Below, piece after piece: positions 7,483 to 16,926 of a stretch of 64,000 nucleotides of DNA. How positions within the stretch are numbered: position 1 is the stretch's first letter; every line of letters begins with the position of its first letter. The notes under the pieces are model-generated. The model ran no database searches. It was not told the origin of the DNA and saw nothing but the letters and a program-made list of their open reading frames with translations. The translations under genes and the position numbers were made by a program. The DNA is from an uncultured Prevotellaceae bacterium (GTDB lineage: Bacteria; Bacteroidota; Bacteroidia; Bacteroidales; Bacteroidaceae). The stretch is taken from assembly GCA_900315565.1 (NCBI GenBank), contig OMZS01000006.1:45579-109578 (forward strand), read 5' to 3'.

Positions 7483-8700
7483 ATGCTAAAAGGAAAGAAA
7501 ATCGTACTGGGCATCACGGGCAGCATTGCCGCCTACAAAGCCTGCTTCATCATACGCGCCCTCATCAAGCAGGGAGCCGAGGTGCAAGTGGTCATTACGC
7601 CTGCCGGCAAGGAGTTTATTACTCCCATCACGCTGTCGGCACTCACCCACAAACCCGTTGTGAGCGAGTTCTTTTCTCAGCGCGACGGCACGTGGAACTC
7701 GCATGTGGATTTAGGACTCTGGGCCGATGCCATGCTCATAGCCCCAGCAACCGCCAGCACCATCGGCAAGATGGCCAACGGCATTGCCGACAACATGCTC
7801 ATAACCACCTACCTCTCGATGAAAGCACCCGTGTTTGTAGCTCCAGCCATGGACCTCGACATGTTCGCCCACCCCACTACGCAGCAAAACCTCGACCGCC
7901 TGCGCTCGTTTGGCAACACCATCATAGAGCCGCAAAGCGGTTTTTTGGCCAGTGGGCTTGAGGGAAAAGGCCGTATGGAAGAGCCCGACAAGATTGTGGA
8001 GTTTCTCGACCAGGCTCTCACCATCCAAGACCCAACACCCATCACCCATCACCCATCACCCATCACCCACAAACACATCGTTATCACCGCCGGGCCCACC
8101 TACGAAAAGATTGACCCTGTGCGCTTCATCGGCAATTACAGCAGCGGGAAAATGGGGTTTGCGCTAGCCGAGGAATGTTCGCGCCGTGGTGCAGAGGTGA
8201 CGCTGGTGGCAGGTCCGGTGGCGCTGAAGTGTTCGGAAAACATCCACCGCATCGATGTGGAAAGTTGTCAGCAAATGTACGAGGCCACAACCGACGCCTT
8301 TGAGCATGCCGACGCGGCCATTCTGTGTGCTGCTGTGGCCGATTTCCGACCAGAGACGGTGGCCGACCAGAAAATTAAGCGCAAGGACGACAACCTGACC
8401 ATACGACTGGCTCCCAACCCCGACATTGCCGCCGCGCTGGGACGCATGAAACGCGATGGACAACGACTTGTAGGCTTTGCTCTCGAAACCAACGACGAAG
8501 AAAGCAATGCCCGCCACAAACTGGAGAAGAAAAACCTGGACTTCATCGTGCTGAACAGTCTCCGAAATCAGGGAACTTGTTTCCGCTCTGATGAAAACCA
8601 GATAAAAATCATCTCTGCGCAAGGAGAAAAAACTTACGAGAAAAAGAACAAAACAGAGGTGGCTGCCGACATTATCGACCAACTGGAAGCTATCATCTAA
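7483..8700 (+). CDS. coaBC: Bifunctional phosphopantothenoylcysteine decarboxylase / phosphopantothenate-cysteine ligase
   Basis: 405 residues, starting at the ATG of MLKGKKIVLGITGSIAAYK, which is the conserved N-terminus. The frame is open further upstream only through low-complexity spacer. The protein makes 4'-phosphopantetheine for coenzyme A. Residues 1-180 are the flavin-dependent CoaC decarboxylase (SIAAYK, NSHVDLGLWAD with the active-site His, PAMDLDMFAHP, SGFLASG). Residues ~200-405 are the CoaB ligase (VITAGPTYEKIDPVRFIGN, SSGKMGFALA, AAVADFRP, KIKRKDD). The linker DPTPITHHPSPITH is translated from the same CCCATCACC repeat that fills the upstream gap, an unusual junction. Confidence 0.95.
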   Translation: MLKGKKIVLGITGSIAAYKACFIIRALIKQGAEVQVVITPAGKEFITPITLSALTHKPVVSEFFSQRDGTWNSHVDLGLWADAMLIAPATASTIGKMANGIADNMLITTYLSMKAPVFVAPAMDLDMFAHPTTQQNLDRLRSFGNTIIEPQSGFLASGLEGKGRMEEPDKIVEFLDQALTIQDPTPITHHPSPITHKHIVITAGPTYEKIDPVRFIGNYSSGKMGFALAEECSRRGAEVTLVAGPVALKCSENIHRIDVESCQQMYEATTDAFEHADAAILCAAVADFRPETVADQKIKRKDDNLTIRLAPNPDIAAALGRMKRDGQRLVGFALETNDEESNARHKLEKKNLDFIVLNSLRNQGTCFRSDENQIKIISAQGEKTYEKKNKTEVAADIIDQLEAII

Positions 8701-8722
8701 CCACCCAATAACACCGCAACAC

Positions 8723-9637
8723 ATGATTAATCGCGTGAAAACCATTTTGCTGGCATTGCTGCTTCTGACGACTGTCGCCTCGACCGTCAGGGCACAAGAA
8801 CTGTTGGCAAAAATCACCATCAACCATAGCCAGATACAGGGAACCGACGCCAGTGTGTTCGACAACCTACAACAGACACTCGAACAGTTTGTCAACGACC
8901 GTCAATGGACCGCGCTGCAGTTTCAGAAAAACGAGCGCATCAACTGCAACTTCAACATTACCGTCACGAAATACGACCCTTCGACCAACCTTTTCACGTG
9001 CAACGCGCTGATTCAGGCCAACCGGCCCGTCTATAACTCGGCTTACACCACTACCTTATATAATAATAAGGACAACGACTTCAACTTTGAGTTCGCACAG
9101 TTTGACCAGCTTAACTTCGACGACGAGCAGATTGACAATCAGCTCGTAGCACTTTTTGCTTACTATGCATATCTCATCATCGGACTCGACCTCGACAGTT
9201 TTGCTCCCATGGGCGGCGAGGAAGTGCTGCAACGTTGCCTCTATCTTACCAACAACGCACAGAACCTGAGCTTCACCGGATGGAAAGCTTTCGACAACGA
9301 CCGCAACCGTTTTGCCATCATCAACGACTATCTCGACGGTTCAATGCGTCCCTTCCGCCAGTTGCAGTACGACTACTACCGTCAGGGACTCGACGAAATG
9401 GCAAACAACGCCGAGCGTGGGCGCACCAACATCACCACTGCTCTGGAAAACCTGAAGAAAGCCCACGAAGACAAACCCCTGAGCATGCTTCCCCAAATCT
9501 GGACCGACTACAAGCGCGATGAGCTGGCCAACATTTACAAAGGAAAAGGCACTCAGAAGGAGAAAGAGGCCATCTACGAACTGCTGTTCTCCATCAATGC
9601 CTCGCAAAACAATTCGTGGGAACAAATAAAACAATGA
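8723..9637 (+). CDS. porD: DUF4835 / PorD-like secreted protein
   Basis: 304 residues with a signal peptide (basic start, LLALLLLTTVASTVRAQ, probable cleavage after RAQ). The remainder matches the Bacteroidota DUF4835 family, named PorD from its link with the type IX secretion system: QELLAKITINHSQIQGTD, FQKNERINCNFNITV, FNFEFAQFDQLNFDD, YYAYLIIGLDLDSFAPMGG, GWKAFDNDRNRF, MRPFRQLQYDYYRQGLD. It is periplasmic or outer-membrane associated by inference. Many non-type-IX Bacteroidales also carry it next to recN, so a general role is possible. The only hint of type IX secretion in this window is the sorting-like tail of the gene at 20303. Confidence 0.85.
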   Translation: MINRVKTILLALLLLTTVASTVRAQELLAKITINHSQIQGTDASVFDNLQQTLEQFVNDRQWTALQFQKNERINCNFNITVTKYDPSTNLFTCNALIQANRPVYNSAYTTTLYNNKDNDFNFEFAQFDQLNFDDEQIDNQLVALFAYYAYLIIGLDLDSFAPMGGEEVLQRCLYLTNNAQNLSFTGWKAFDNDRNRFAIINDYLDGSMRPFRQLQYDYYRQGLDEMANNAERGRTNITTALENLKKAHEDKPLSMLPQIWTDYKRDELANIYKGKGTQKEKEAIYELLFSINASQNNSWEQIKQ

Positions 9638-9674
9638 CGACGACCGCAAAAGAAAACTGTACGCAAGCACAACA

Positions 9675-11330
9675 ATGATTAAACAACTATACATCAAGAA
9701 CTTCACGCTCATTGATGAACTCAACATGCAACTGCATCCGGGGTTCTCGGTCATCACCGGCGAAACGGGTGCGGGAAAAAGCATTATACTGGGTGCCATC
9801 GGGCTACTGCTAGGACAGCGTGCCGACTCAAAAAGCATCAAAGCCGGCAAAGAACGCTGCACTATTGAGGCACATTTCGACCTCAGCCGTTACGATTTGA
9901 GCCAACTTTTTCTCGACAACGACATTGACTACGACCCTACCGACTGCATCCTTCGGCGTGAACTGACGGCTGCAGGCAAGAGCCGTGCGTTCATCAACGA
10001 CACGCCCGTGTCGTTGCAACTCATGCGCGAACTGGGCGAAAAGCTGGTGGATGTGCACAGCCAGCACCAGAACCTGCTGCTCAACAAAGCCGATTTTCAG
10101 CTTAGTGTGGTGGATATTCTGGCCAGCGACAGCCAGCAACTGGCCGACTATCGTAAGGCTTACACGCAATACCGCGACACCCTTGAAGCGCTGGAACAAC
10201 TGAAGGCCAGCATTGCTCAAAACCGCCAGAACGAAGACTACATGCGTTTTCAGTACGACGAGTTGTCGTCGGCCAAGCTGCAAGTTGGCGAACAAGAGCA
10301 GCTGGAGGCCGAAAGCGAGACGCTCAACCACGCCGAAGAAATAAAAAGCGCGCTCTATGAGGCCGACAACACTCTGAATGGCGACGACAGCATGGTGCAG
10401 CACATCAGGCTGACAGTCAACTCTCTGCGCAACATTGAGAAAGTGTTTCCCGCAGTTGGCGAACTGGCCGAACGGATGGAAAGTTGCCACATAGAACTAA
10501 AAGATATTGCCCAGGAAATAAGCTCGCAGCTCGACAGCGTCGATTTCGATCCTGCCCGCCTCGATGCCATCAACGACCGGCTCGACCGCATCTATACGCT
10601 GCAACAGAAATATCACGTAGAAACCATTGCCGAGCTGATTGACATTGAGCAAAAACTGCATCAGCAGCTCAGCCAAATAGAAAACAGCGATGACGCTCTG
10701 CTACAGTTGCAGCAACAATTGGAGCAGACCCGTAAACTGGCTGAGCAAAAGGCATCTGCATTGACCCGATGCCGGCAACAGGCAGCCAAAACCATCGAAC
10801 AGCAAATGCAACAGCGGCTCATACCATTGGGCATTCCCAATGTGCGTTTCAAAGTGAGCATCGAGCCAAAGCCCATTGGCAGCGACGGAGCCGACAAGGT
10901 GGCTTTCCTCTTCAGTGCTAACAAGAGCACACCCATGCAGCCCGTTGCTCAAGTTGCCTCGGGCGGTGAAATAGCCCGCGTCATGCTCTCGCTGAAAGCC
11001 ATGATTAGCGGTGCCGTCAAACTGCCCACCATCATTTTCGACGAGATTGACACAGGCGTTAGTGGAAAAACTGCCGAGAGCATGGCTCTCATCATGCAAG
11101 AAATGGGAAGCCACGACCGACAGGTCATCAGTATCACCCACCTGCCACAGATAGCCGCCCGAGGTGCCAACCACTACAAGGTGGAAAAAACAGAAACTCC
11201 ACAAGGCACTCAAAGCACCATGACGGAGCTCACTACCGAACAGCGTATAGAAGAAATAGCCCAGATGCTGAGCGGTGCCAACGTGAGTGAGGCCGCCCTG
11301 CAAAATGCACGAGAACTGTTAATGAGTTAA
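9675..11330 (+). CDS. recN: DNA repair protein RecN
   Basis: 551 residues, usual length. An SMC-like ATPase acting in double-strand break repair. Walker A GETGAGKS is at residues 29-36. Residues ~150-375 form the coiled-coil arms (Gln/Glu/Leu-rich, with QQLEQTRKLAEQKA). The ABC signature VASGGEIARVMLSLKAM and Walker B IIFDEIDTGVSG lie near residues 428 and 453, then VISITHLPQIAARG. It ends the dnaN run; a repeat-rich spacer follows. Confidence 0.96.
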   Translation: MIKQLYIKNFTLIDELNMQLHPGFSVITGETGAGKSIILGAIGLLLGQRADSKSIKAGKERCTIEAHFDLSRYDLSQLFLDNDIDYDPTDCILRRELTAAGKSRAFINDTPVSLQLMRELGEKLVDVHSQHQNLLLNKADFQLSVVDILASDSQQLADYRKAYTQYRDTLEALEQLKASIAQNRQNEDYMRFQYDELSSAKLQVGEQEQLEAESETLNHAEEIKSALYEADNTLNGDDSMVQHIRLTVNSLRNIEKVFPAVGELAERMESCHIELKDIAQEISSQLDSVDFDPARLDAINDRLDRIYTLQQKYHVETIAELIDIEQKLHQQLSQIENSDDALLQLQQQLEQTRKLAEQKASALTRCRQQAAKTIEQQMQQRLIPLGIPNVRFKVSIEPKPIGSDGADKVAFLFSANKSTPMQPVAQVASGGEIARVMLSLKAMISGAVKLPTIIFDEIDTGVSGKTAESMALIMQEMGSHDRQVISITHLPQIAARGANHYKVEKTETPQGTQSTMTELTTEQRIEEIAQMLSGANVSEAALQNARELLMS

Positions 11331-11455
11331 GAGTTAGGAGTTAGGAGTTAAGAGTTAAGAGTTAGGAGTTAAGAGTTAGGAGTTAGGAATGAAATTGTGA
11401 AATTGTAAAATTGTGAAATTGTAAAATCGTGAAATTGTAAAATCGTAAAATATAA
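11331..11455. repeat. Low-complexity spacer: GAGTTAGGAGTTAAGA tract then GAAATTGTAAAATTGTG tract
   Basis: About 60 bp of 7-bp-type words (GAGTTAG, GAGTTAA) directly follow the recN stop, then ~60 bp of AAATTGTGAAATTGTA words end just before the next ATG. The second word family recurs at 41745-41860, again directly before a start codon. Confidence 0.75.
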
Positions 11456-11457
11456 AC

Positions 11458-13143
11458 ATGAAGAAATATTATTGGGTAATCATACTGCTTGCTTTCATTG
11501 GCAGCAGACACACACAACTGAACGCACAGCCTGCACCAGTGAAAGCCGCTGCCAAGGCTGTGTTCACACTCACTACATTCAATGCCGACGGCACTATCTT
11601 GGCCAGTAGCCACGGTGTGTTTATTGGCTCCAACGGCGAGGCCATCAGCGACCTCACCCCCTTCTTGGGTGCCGCAAAGGCCGTGGTGGTGGATGCCAAC
11701 GGAAAGAAAATGGATGTTGAGCGCATGATGGGAGTCAACAGCATGTACGACCTGGCCAAGTTCCGCGTCAGCGGAAAAACCACAGCTGCACAGCCTGCGC
11801 CCTCTGCCGCTGCTGCAGGGAGTCAAGCCTGGCTACTGCCCTACGCCTACAGCAAAAACGACTCGAAAGCCAGCACAGCCCCCATCGAAACCCGGGTGAA
11901 AGGCGTGGAGACCTTCATGGAGAAATACCCTTTCTACATCTTCGACACACAGATTCCCGAAAACGTCAGCGCATGTCCTTTCGTCAATGCCCAGGGTCAG
12001 GTGCTCGGACTGCTGCAGCTCACGCAGAGTGGCGACAATCTGCACGCCCCGTCGGCCAAGTTCATCGACGACCAGCAGGTGAATGCCATCAGCATCAACG
12101 ATGCCACATTCAGCCGCATTGGCATTCCTCCGGCACTGCCCACGAAGCTAGAAGATGCCCAACTGGCACTGATGGTGTCGGGTAATGACGCCGCTAAGCA
12201 TGCCGCACTCACGGAAGATTTCATCCGACAATACCCCAACCTGCCCGACGGCTATCAGGCACGCGCACAAATTGAAATGGCTGCCAATAAGTTCGACGAC
12301 GCAGCTCGCGACATGTCGGTTGTTATCAAAAACAGCGAAAAGAAAGACGAGGCCTACTTCAACTACGGCCAACTCATCTACAACAAACTCATTTACAACC
12401 CACAGCAACCCTACGCGGCATGGACCTACGACACCGCCATGGAGCAAGCCGACAAGGCTTACAGCATCAACCCGCTTCCTGTGTATAAACATTTGCAGGC
12501 GCAAATCAACTTCTCGAAAGGCAACTATCAGAAGGCACACGACATGTTCATTGAACTCACAAACAGCAACCTGCGAAGCCCCGAAGTATTCTACGAAGCT
12601 GCTCACGCCCAGCAGATGCTCAACCCTAAGGACACTGCCTTCATTGCACTCATCGACAGTGCCATCGTCAACTGCGACAGCATCAACCACACCAATCCCG
12701 CACCCTATATCCTTGCACGCGCCCAGGCATGGGAAACAGCAGGCTACTATCGCAAGGCCGTCAACGACTACGGCATCTACGGTCTTATCATGCGTCCGCA
12801 GCTTACGTCCAATTTCTATTACGTGCGCGAGCAGTGCGAGGTAAAGGCCAAACTGTTCCAGCAGGCCCTCATCGACATCAACACCGCTATTGCCCTCGAC
12901 CAGCAAAACGTGCTCTACTATGCCGAAAAAGCCAATTTGCTCTTACGAGTCAATCAGCTTGACGCTGCCATTACCGTGGCCGAACAGTGCATTGGACTAG
13001 AGCCCGAATACAGCGACGGTTACTTGGTGCTCGGTCTTGCCCAGATACAAAATAAGCGCAAGCCCGAAGGCCTGCGCAATCTCGAACGCGCCCGCGACTT
13101 AGGCAACCCCCAAGCACAGCCGCTCATTGATAAGTATAAATGA
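11458..13143 (+). CDS. Secreted trypsin-fold-like (probably inactive) protein with TPR repeats
   Basis: 561 residues with a signal peptide (IILLAFIGSRHTQLNAQ). Residues ~30-215 resemble a chymotrypsin-like serine protease: GVFIGSNGEAISDL corresponds to the strand before the catalytic His, YDLAKFRV carries the Asp position, and VSACPFVNAQGQVLGL matches the NSGGPLVN serine strand. The His position is replaced (SDLTPF instead of NNHV) and the GNSGGP box is degraded, so I infer loss of protease activity. Residues ~235-561 are TPR-type helices (YQARAQIEMAANKFDDA, ALIDINTAIALDQQN, YLVLGLAQIQNKRKPEGL). Probable periplasmic scaffold; substrate or partner unknown. Confidence 0.72.
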   Translation: MKKYYWVIILLAFIGSRHTQLNAQPAPVKAAAKAVFTLTTFNADGTILASSHGVFIGSNGEAISDLTPFLGAAKAVVVDANGKKMDVERMMGVNSMYDLAKFRVSGKTTAAQPAPSAAAAGSQAWLLPYAYSKNDSKASTAPIETRVKGVETFMEKYPFYIFDTQIPENVSACPFVNAQGQVLGLLQLTQSGDNLHAPSAKFIDDQQVNAISINDATFSRIGIPPALPTKLEDAQLALMVSGNDAAKHAALTEDFIRQYPNLPDGYQARAQIEMAANKFDDAARDMSVVIKNSEKKDEAYFNYGQLIYNKLIYNPQQPYAAWTYDTAMEQADKAYSINPLPVYKHLQAQINFSKGNYQKAHDMFIELTNSNLRSPEVFYEAAHAQQMLNPKDTAFIALIDSAIVNCDSINHTNPAPYILARAQAWETAGYYRKAVNDYGIYGLIMRPQLTSNFYYVREQCEVKAKLFQQALIDINTAIALDQQNVLYYAEKANLLLRVNQLDAAITVAEQCIGLEPEYSDGYLVLGLAQIQNKRKPEGLRNLERARDLGNPQAQPLIDKYK

Positions 13144-13164
13144 AAAGCGAAAAGTAAAGGACAC

Positions 13165-13968
13165 TTATTTCAGCTCAAACACGCCGCTGGGCATCTTTCG
13201 TTTGAGCACATCGAGCAGAAAATCTTTTCCGGGTAAGAGCCCATAGCTTTGAAGCACCATCTCAACTGTCTTACGTGCCAGTTCGGGATGGTTGTTCTCC
13301 TCGCTCAGGTGGCACAACCACACATGTTTCAGTTTTGGTGTGGCGTTTTCGGCAATAGCTGCCGCACAATCCTTGTTGCTCAGATGGCCAATGGGCCCTA
13401 GAATGCGGTCTTTCAGATACTGGGGATAAGGACCTACGCGCAACATTTCCTCATCATGGTTGGCTTCTATCACCAGATAGTCGGCTTCGCCAATGAACGT
13501 TTTCATTTCGTCGCTCACATGGCCAGCATCGGTCATCAGACAAAATGTAATGCCCTCGCAAACAATCTTGAAGCCCAGGTTGTCGCTGCTGTCGTGAGGA
13601 ACAGGAAAAGAAGTAATCGTAAAGTCACCCAGTTGGAAAGTGTCTCCTTCTTGAATGACTCTAATATTTTCGTTATCTATTTTGCGGCGTACACAGTAGT
13701 TAGAGGCAATGCCGTTGTGCACCTTGCGGCTGGCATAAACAGGAACATTGAAATCGCAGCTGAAACTGCCCACCGACTTGACGTGGTCGGCATGATCGTG
13801 GGTAACAAGCACATAATTTACTTGAGCCGGCTTCAGCCCAAAGTCGTGAAAGTGCTTCTTCAGTATTCGTAGTCCTACTCCTGTATCTATCAATAAGCCA
13901 TCCTTTTCGGTGTAGAGATAATAGCAGTTGCCGCTACTACCGCTGCCAAAGGATATAAAATTCAGCAT
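13165..13968 (-). CDS. MBL-fold metallo-hydrolase, YycJ/WalJ type
   Basis: 267 residues. The metallo-beta-lactamase signature is clear: LNFISFGSGSSGNCYYL at the start, LIDTGVG, THDHADH near residue 57 (metal ligands), SFPVPHD, CLMTDAGH, and HVWLCHLSEENNHPELA. The closest named family is YycJ/WalJ, nucleases or phosphodiesterases linked in Firmicutes to wall control and DNA metabolism; in Bacteroidota the role is not established. It is convergent with the TPR gene and divergent from the lipoprotein at 14058, with its own promoter. Confidence 0.85.
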   Translation of the reverse strand: MLNFISFGSGSSGNCYYLYTEKDGLLIDTGVGLRILKKHFHDFGLKPAQVNYVLVTHDHADHVKSVGSFSCDFNVPVYASRKVHNGIASNYCVRRKIDNENIRVIQEGDTFQLGDFTITSFPVPHDSSDNLGFKIVCEGITFCLMTDAGHVSDEMKTFIGEADYLVIEANHDEEMLRVGPYPQYLKDRILGPIGHLSNKDCAAAIAENATPKLKHVWLCHLSEENNHPELARKTVEMVLQSYGLLPGKDFLLDVLKRKMPSGVFELK

Positions 13969-13988
13969 TTTTTGTGGTTATTTTGATG

Positions 13989-14020
13989 CAAAATTACGGA
14001 AAATCGGTGTGATAACCAAA
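13989..14020 (-). promoter_or_regulatory. Promoter of the YycJ-type gene
   Basis: On the minus strand: TTTG (14017-14020), a 20-nt spacer, TAATTTTG (13989-13996). The ATG is 20 bp downstream. Confidence 0.6.
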
Positions 14021-14029
14021 GAAAATACT

Positions 14030-14037
14030 TACCTTTG
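14030..14037 (+). promoter_or_regulatory. -7 element for the lipoprotein gene at 14058
   Basis: TACCTTTG matches the -7 consensus 20 bp before the ATG. I see no convincing -33 box. Confidence 0.45.
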
Positions 14038-14057
14038 CCGAAAATTTAATCTTTTAT

Positions 14058-14513
14058 ATGAAATTTAATTTTTCTGCCATCTTCGTGCTTCTGCTTCTCT
14101 GCTTGTCGTGCAATGGTGAATTTGTAGGCAGCGAGAGCAAACTCAGGAATTGTGCCGACAGCTTTGCCACTTACTATTTCAACTACCACTTTCAGGATGC
14201 CATGCGGTTCTGCACCCCCCAGTCCGAACGGTGGCTCACCTATGCGGCCAGCAATGTCCACCAGGCCGACGTTGATATTCTGAAGACGCTCTCCGAAGGT
14301 GCCGGCATAGAAGTGACCGACCTAGATATAACTGACGACACCACAGCCACGGTGCGCATCCATGTCACACATTTTCTGCAGATGGACACCATCGGCACCA
14401 GCGGGCACATGGCACGCGAGGCCACATTTGTGCTACCTGCCGTCTATGCTGAAAAACAATGGAAAATCAGAATGGAAGGCCTACCGCGAAGTGAAAAGAG
14501 TGGTCGCGACTGA
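14058..14513 (+). CDS. Small lipoprotein of unknown function
   Basis: 151 residues. The start has a hydrophobic stretch and a lipobox, FVLLLLCLSC, with Cys18 as the acylated residue, so the product is probably anchored to a membrane. The rest has an NTF2/DUF4878-like feel (ADSFATYYFNYHFQDAMRFC, TATVRIHVTHFL, KQWKIRMEGLPR), but I do not claim a family. Its last 47 bp overlap tail-to-tail with the end of the TamL gene on the other strand. Confidence 0.7.
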   Translation: MKFNFSAIFVLLLLCLSCNGEFVGSESKLRNCADSFATYYFNYHFQDAMRFCTPQSERWLTYAASNVHQADVDILKTLSEGAGIEVTDLDITDDTTATVRIHVTHFLQMDTIGTSGHMAREATFVLPAVYAEKQWKIRMEGLPRSEKSGRD

Positions 14514-16698
14514 AACGGGGGTGGAATAAAGGCCAGTGTTCTTTAGAGTTCTCGTAGGCCGGATTCACCGCCTTCATACCCATGTCAAGTCGTAAAATGA
14601 AATAGCCGAAATTCAGCCGTAGTCCTATGCCATAGGCTACGGCTATTTCTTTATAAAACTCTTTCAGACTGAACTTGCCACCTGCCAAATCGGCATATTC
14701 GCGGAGCGTCCAGATATTGCCGGCGTCAACAAACAAGGCTGCCGCGAATTTCCAAAACAGGGAAGTGCGATACTCCACGTTCATGTCTATCTTCATGTCG
14801 CCCGAATGGTTGATAAAATCGATGGCAGAGCCATCTCCTTTATAACTACCAGGGCCCAGTGTGCGCACATTCCAGCCACGCACAGAGTTGGCACCGCCCG
14901 AAAAATACTGTTTCTCAAATGGCAGCACATAGCTGTTGCCGTAGGGATAGGCCACACCCAAAGCGGCATGAAGGGCAAGCGAGTTTCGCCGGTCGAAATG
15001 GATGACGTGCAGATAGTCAATATCGAACTTGAAATATTGCGCAAAAGCAATGTTGAACAGAGTGTACTGGTCGAGGTAATTCTTCTGCTGTCTGATGGTC
15101 ATGGCTATAAGTCTGAGCAAATTGCCTGCCACTTCGAAGTTCGTTTTCAGCGCGTCGTTATCATCTGTGTAAGTAAATCCAAAACCCGTCTTGAAAATAA
15201 ACAGATTCTCATAGTTGTAGCGCAGAATGGCATTACGGCTGCTCACGCTGTCGAGATAGTTTTCCTTGAAAGTGGTCGAGATCCACGGCATGTGGACGTA
15301 GTTCAGGTCGAGCAAGTCGATCTTATAGGTGGTGTGACTAGGTGCGTGCGACCACTTGTAACGCCAAGCGGTGGAGAAAACTCGCCGGTGAAACTCTGGC
15401 CGATTCTGCATATTATAGGACAGCGACCACTCTGAGCTGGCACCGGAGGTTCTGCGGAACGAGCGTGAAAGGAAAGGAGCAATAAACCTAGGGAACGAAA
15501 GCTTGGCCTCAGCCCCGTACTCCACGTAGTTGCGGTTATTGTAGCCCTCCAAACGTGTAATGGCCTCGAAGGCGCCACGCAACTGAAGACTGAACGTCTC
15601 GGAACCTTTAAACAAGTTACGGTTCTCGTAGGTGAGCGAGGCAGCAGCTCCCAGGTCGCCCGACGTATTGGTACCCTCAGGCTGAAAGCTGATGGTGCTG
15701 GGCTTGGTGGTACTCACCTGAATGTCGCAGTCCAGATTGAGCGTATCCGCTGATTCGTTGAACTGGATGTTGGTAAACCGCACGGCCTTTAGCTTGCCGA
15801 AAGAGTTGTAGGTGCGCTGAAGGTTTGACGCGCTGAACGGCTTTTCTTCCTCAATCCATGTGTTGTCTTGCAGCACTTTCGAACGAAGATGAATCAGCGA
15901 GTCAGAGTCTCCGCTTCTGAAATTGACACGCCTCACTTGGTAACAGGGGTGAAGTGTTTCAGGAGCCTCACTGTTGGCGCGATATTTGCGCAAATGCAGC
16001 GTCAAGTCTACCGTCCGTCCCCCTGCCACAGTGTCGGCAGTATAGCGTATGTAATCCTTGTTGAAACGGTAGTAGCCGTTATCCATGAGCAGCGATGTGA
16101 TACGCTTTCGTTCAGCATCGAGTGCATTCACTGTGAACTGACTGCCCTGTTTCAGCATCAGACTACGCTGTTCGTCGGTGTCGAGCACGCGGGCAATGGC
16201 CGTGTCTTGTATGTCATAGCGCACGTTGCCTATAAAAAACGGATCACGCGGATGGAGTGTGTAAATGGCCGTCAGCTTTTTTCCCTTCACTTTTTCCTCG
16301 ACCGTTACGTCGGCATTCATATAACCCATGTTGTTGAGGGCAGTGCGAAGGTCGGCACTGGTTTCCTCGGCCAGTTTCCTGTTAAATATCACAGGTTCCT
16401 CGCCCACTCGTTTCAATAGGCGGTTCAGCCATTTCGTTGAGTCTTTACCCGCCAGAGAATAGGTGGCCAGGGGTATTTTCAGCAACGAAAACCACTTGGA
16501 ATTGGGGTTCTGTCGAACGTAGGGCAGCAACTGCGCACCTTCTACCTGCTTTGAGTCAGACTTGATGACCACTTTTTGCAGCAAATACGAATCATCTTCC
16601 ACAAATTTAGTGGAAGAACACCCCGTTGCCAGCAATACTGAGCAAAACGCAGTAATAGCAACGATGGCTTTGCTCACAATTAGCTCCATCTGTCTCAT
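14467..16698 (-). CDS. BamA/TamA-family outer-membrane barrel lipoprotein, TamL type
   Basis: 743 residues. The N-terminus carries a lipobox (VLLATGC, Cys27), which separates Bacteroidota TamL from ordinary BamA/TamA. Residues ~35-330 hold POTRA-like modules (LLQKVVIKSDSKQVEG, FFIGNVRYDI, YQVRRVNFRSGDSD). The C-terminal ~400 residues form the 16-strand barrel, with FSGGANSVRGWNVRTLGPG (the conserved VRGF-type loop), DAGNIWTL and a final strand ending SFHFAVGLPF. It likely inserts or exports proteins at the outer membrane. No TamB homologue is adjacent. Start could be Met1 or Met4. It overlaps the convergent lipoprotein gene by 47 bp. Confidence 0.88.
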   Translation of the reverse strand: MRQMELIVSKAIVAITAFCSVLLATGCSSTKFVEDDSYLLQKVVIKSDSKQVEGAQLLPYVRQNPNSKWFSLLKIPLATYSLAGKDSTKWLNRLLKRVGEEPVIFNRKLAEETSADLRTALNNMGYMNADVTVEEKVKGKKLTAIYTLHPRDPFFIGNVRYDIQDTAIARVLDTDEQRSLMLKQGSQFTVNALDAERKRITSLLMDNGYYRFNKDYIRYTADTVAGGRTVDLTLHLRKYRANSEAPETLHPCYQVRRVNFRSGDSDSLIHLRSKVLQDNTWIEEEKPFSASNLQRTYNSFGKLKAVRFTNIQFNESADTLNLDCDIQVSTTKPSTISFQPEGTNTSGDLGAAASLTYENRNLFKGSETFSLQLRGAFEAITRLEGYNNRNYVEYGAEAKLSFPRFIAPFLSRSFRRTSGASSEWSLSYNMQNRPEFHRRVFSTAWRYKWSHAPSHTTYKIDLLDLNYVHMPWISTTFKENYLDSVSSRNAILRYNYENLFIFKTGFGFTYTDDNDALKTNFEVAGNLLRLIAMTIRQQKNYLDQYTLFNIAFAQYFKFDIDYLHVIHFDRRNSLALHAALGVAYPYGNSYVLPFEKQYFSGGANSVRGWNVRTLGPGSYKGDGSAIDFINHSGDMKIDMNVEYRTSLFWKFAAALFVDAGNIWTLREYADLAGGKFSLKEFYKEIAVAYGIGLRLNFGYFILRLDMGMKAVNPAYENSKEHWPLFHPRFSRDHSFHFAVGLPF

Positions 16699-16716
16699 TA
16701 TCTGCTAATCAGCATG

Positions 16717-16748
16717 CAAAGATATGAAAAAGGTTTGGTTTTTGCAAA
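16717..16748 (-). promoter_or_regulatory. Promoter of the TamL-type gene
   Basis: Minus strand TTTG (16745-16748), a 20-nt spacer, TATCTTTG (16717-16724); the ATG at 16698 is 18 bp downstream. Confidence 0.6.
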
Positions 16749-16926
16749 TAGTTTTTCTATCTTTACTCTGCAGACAGCGAACTTGCAACTATTATGTATA
16801 AAAAAAACGTTGTTATGATTTACTTGGCAAAAACAATTCCGCAATGATGAAAAAAGAGCATTAAGGACATAGGATTCTGTGGGTTTCATTATTTTGCGGA
16901 CTCCAAAACAAAAAAGAACACATTAT

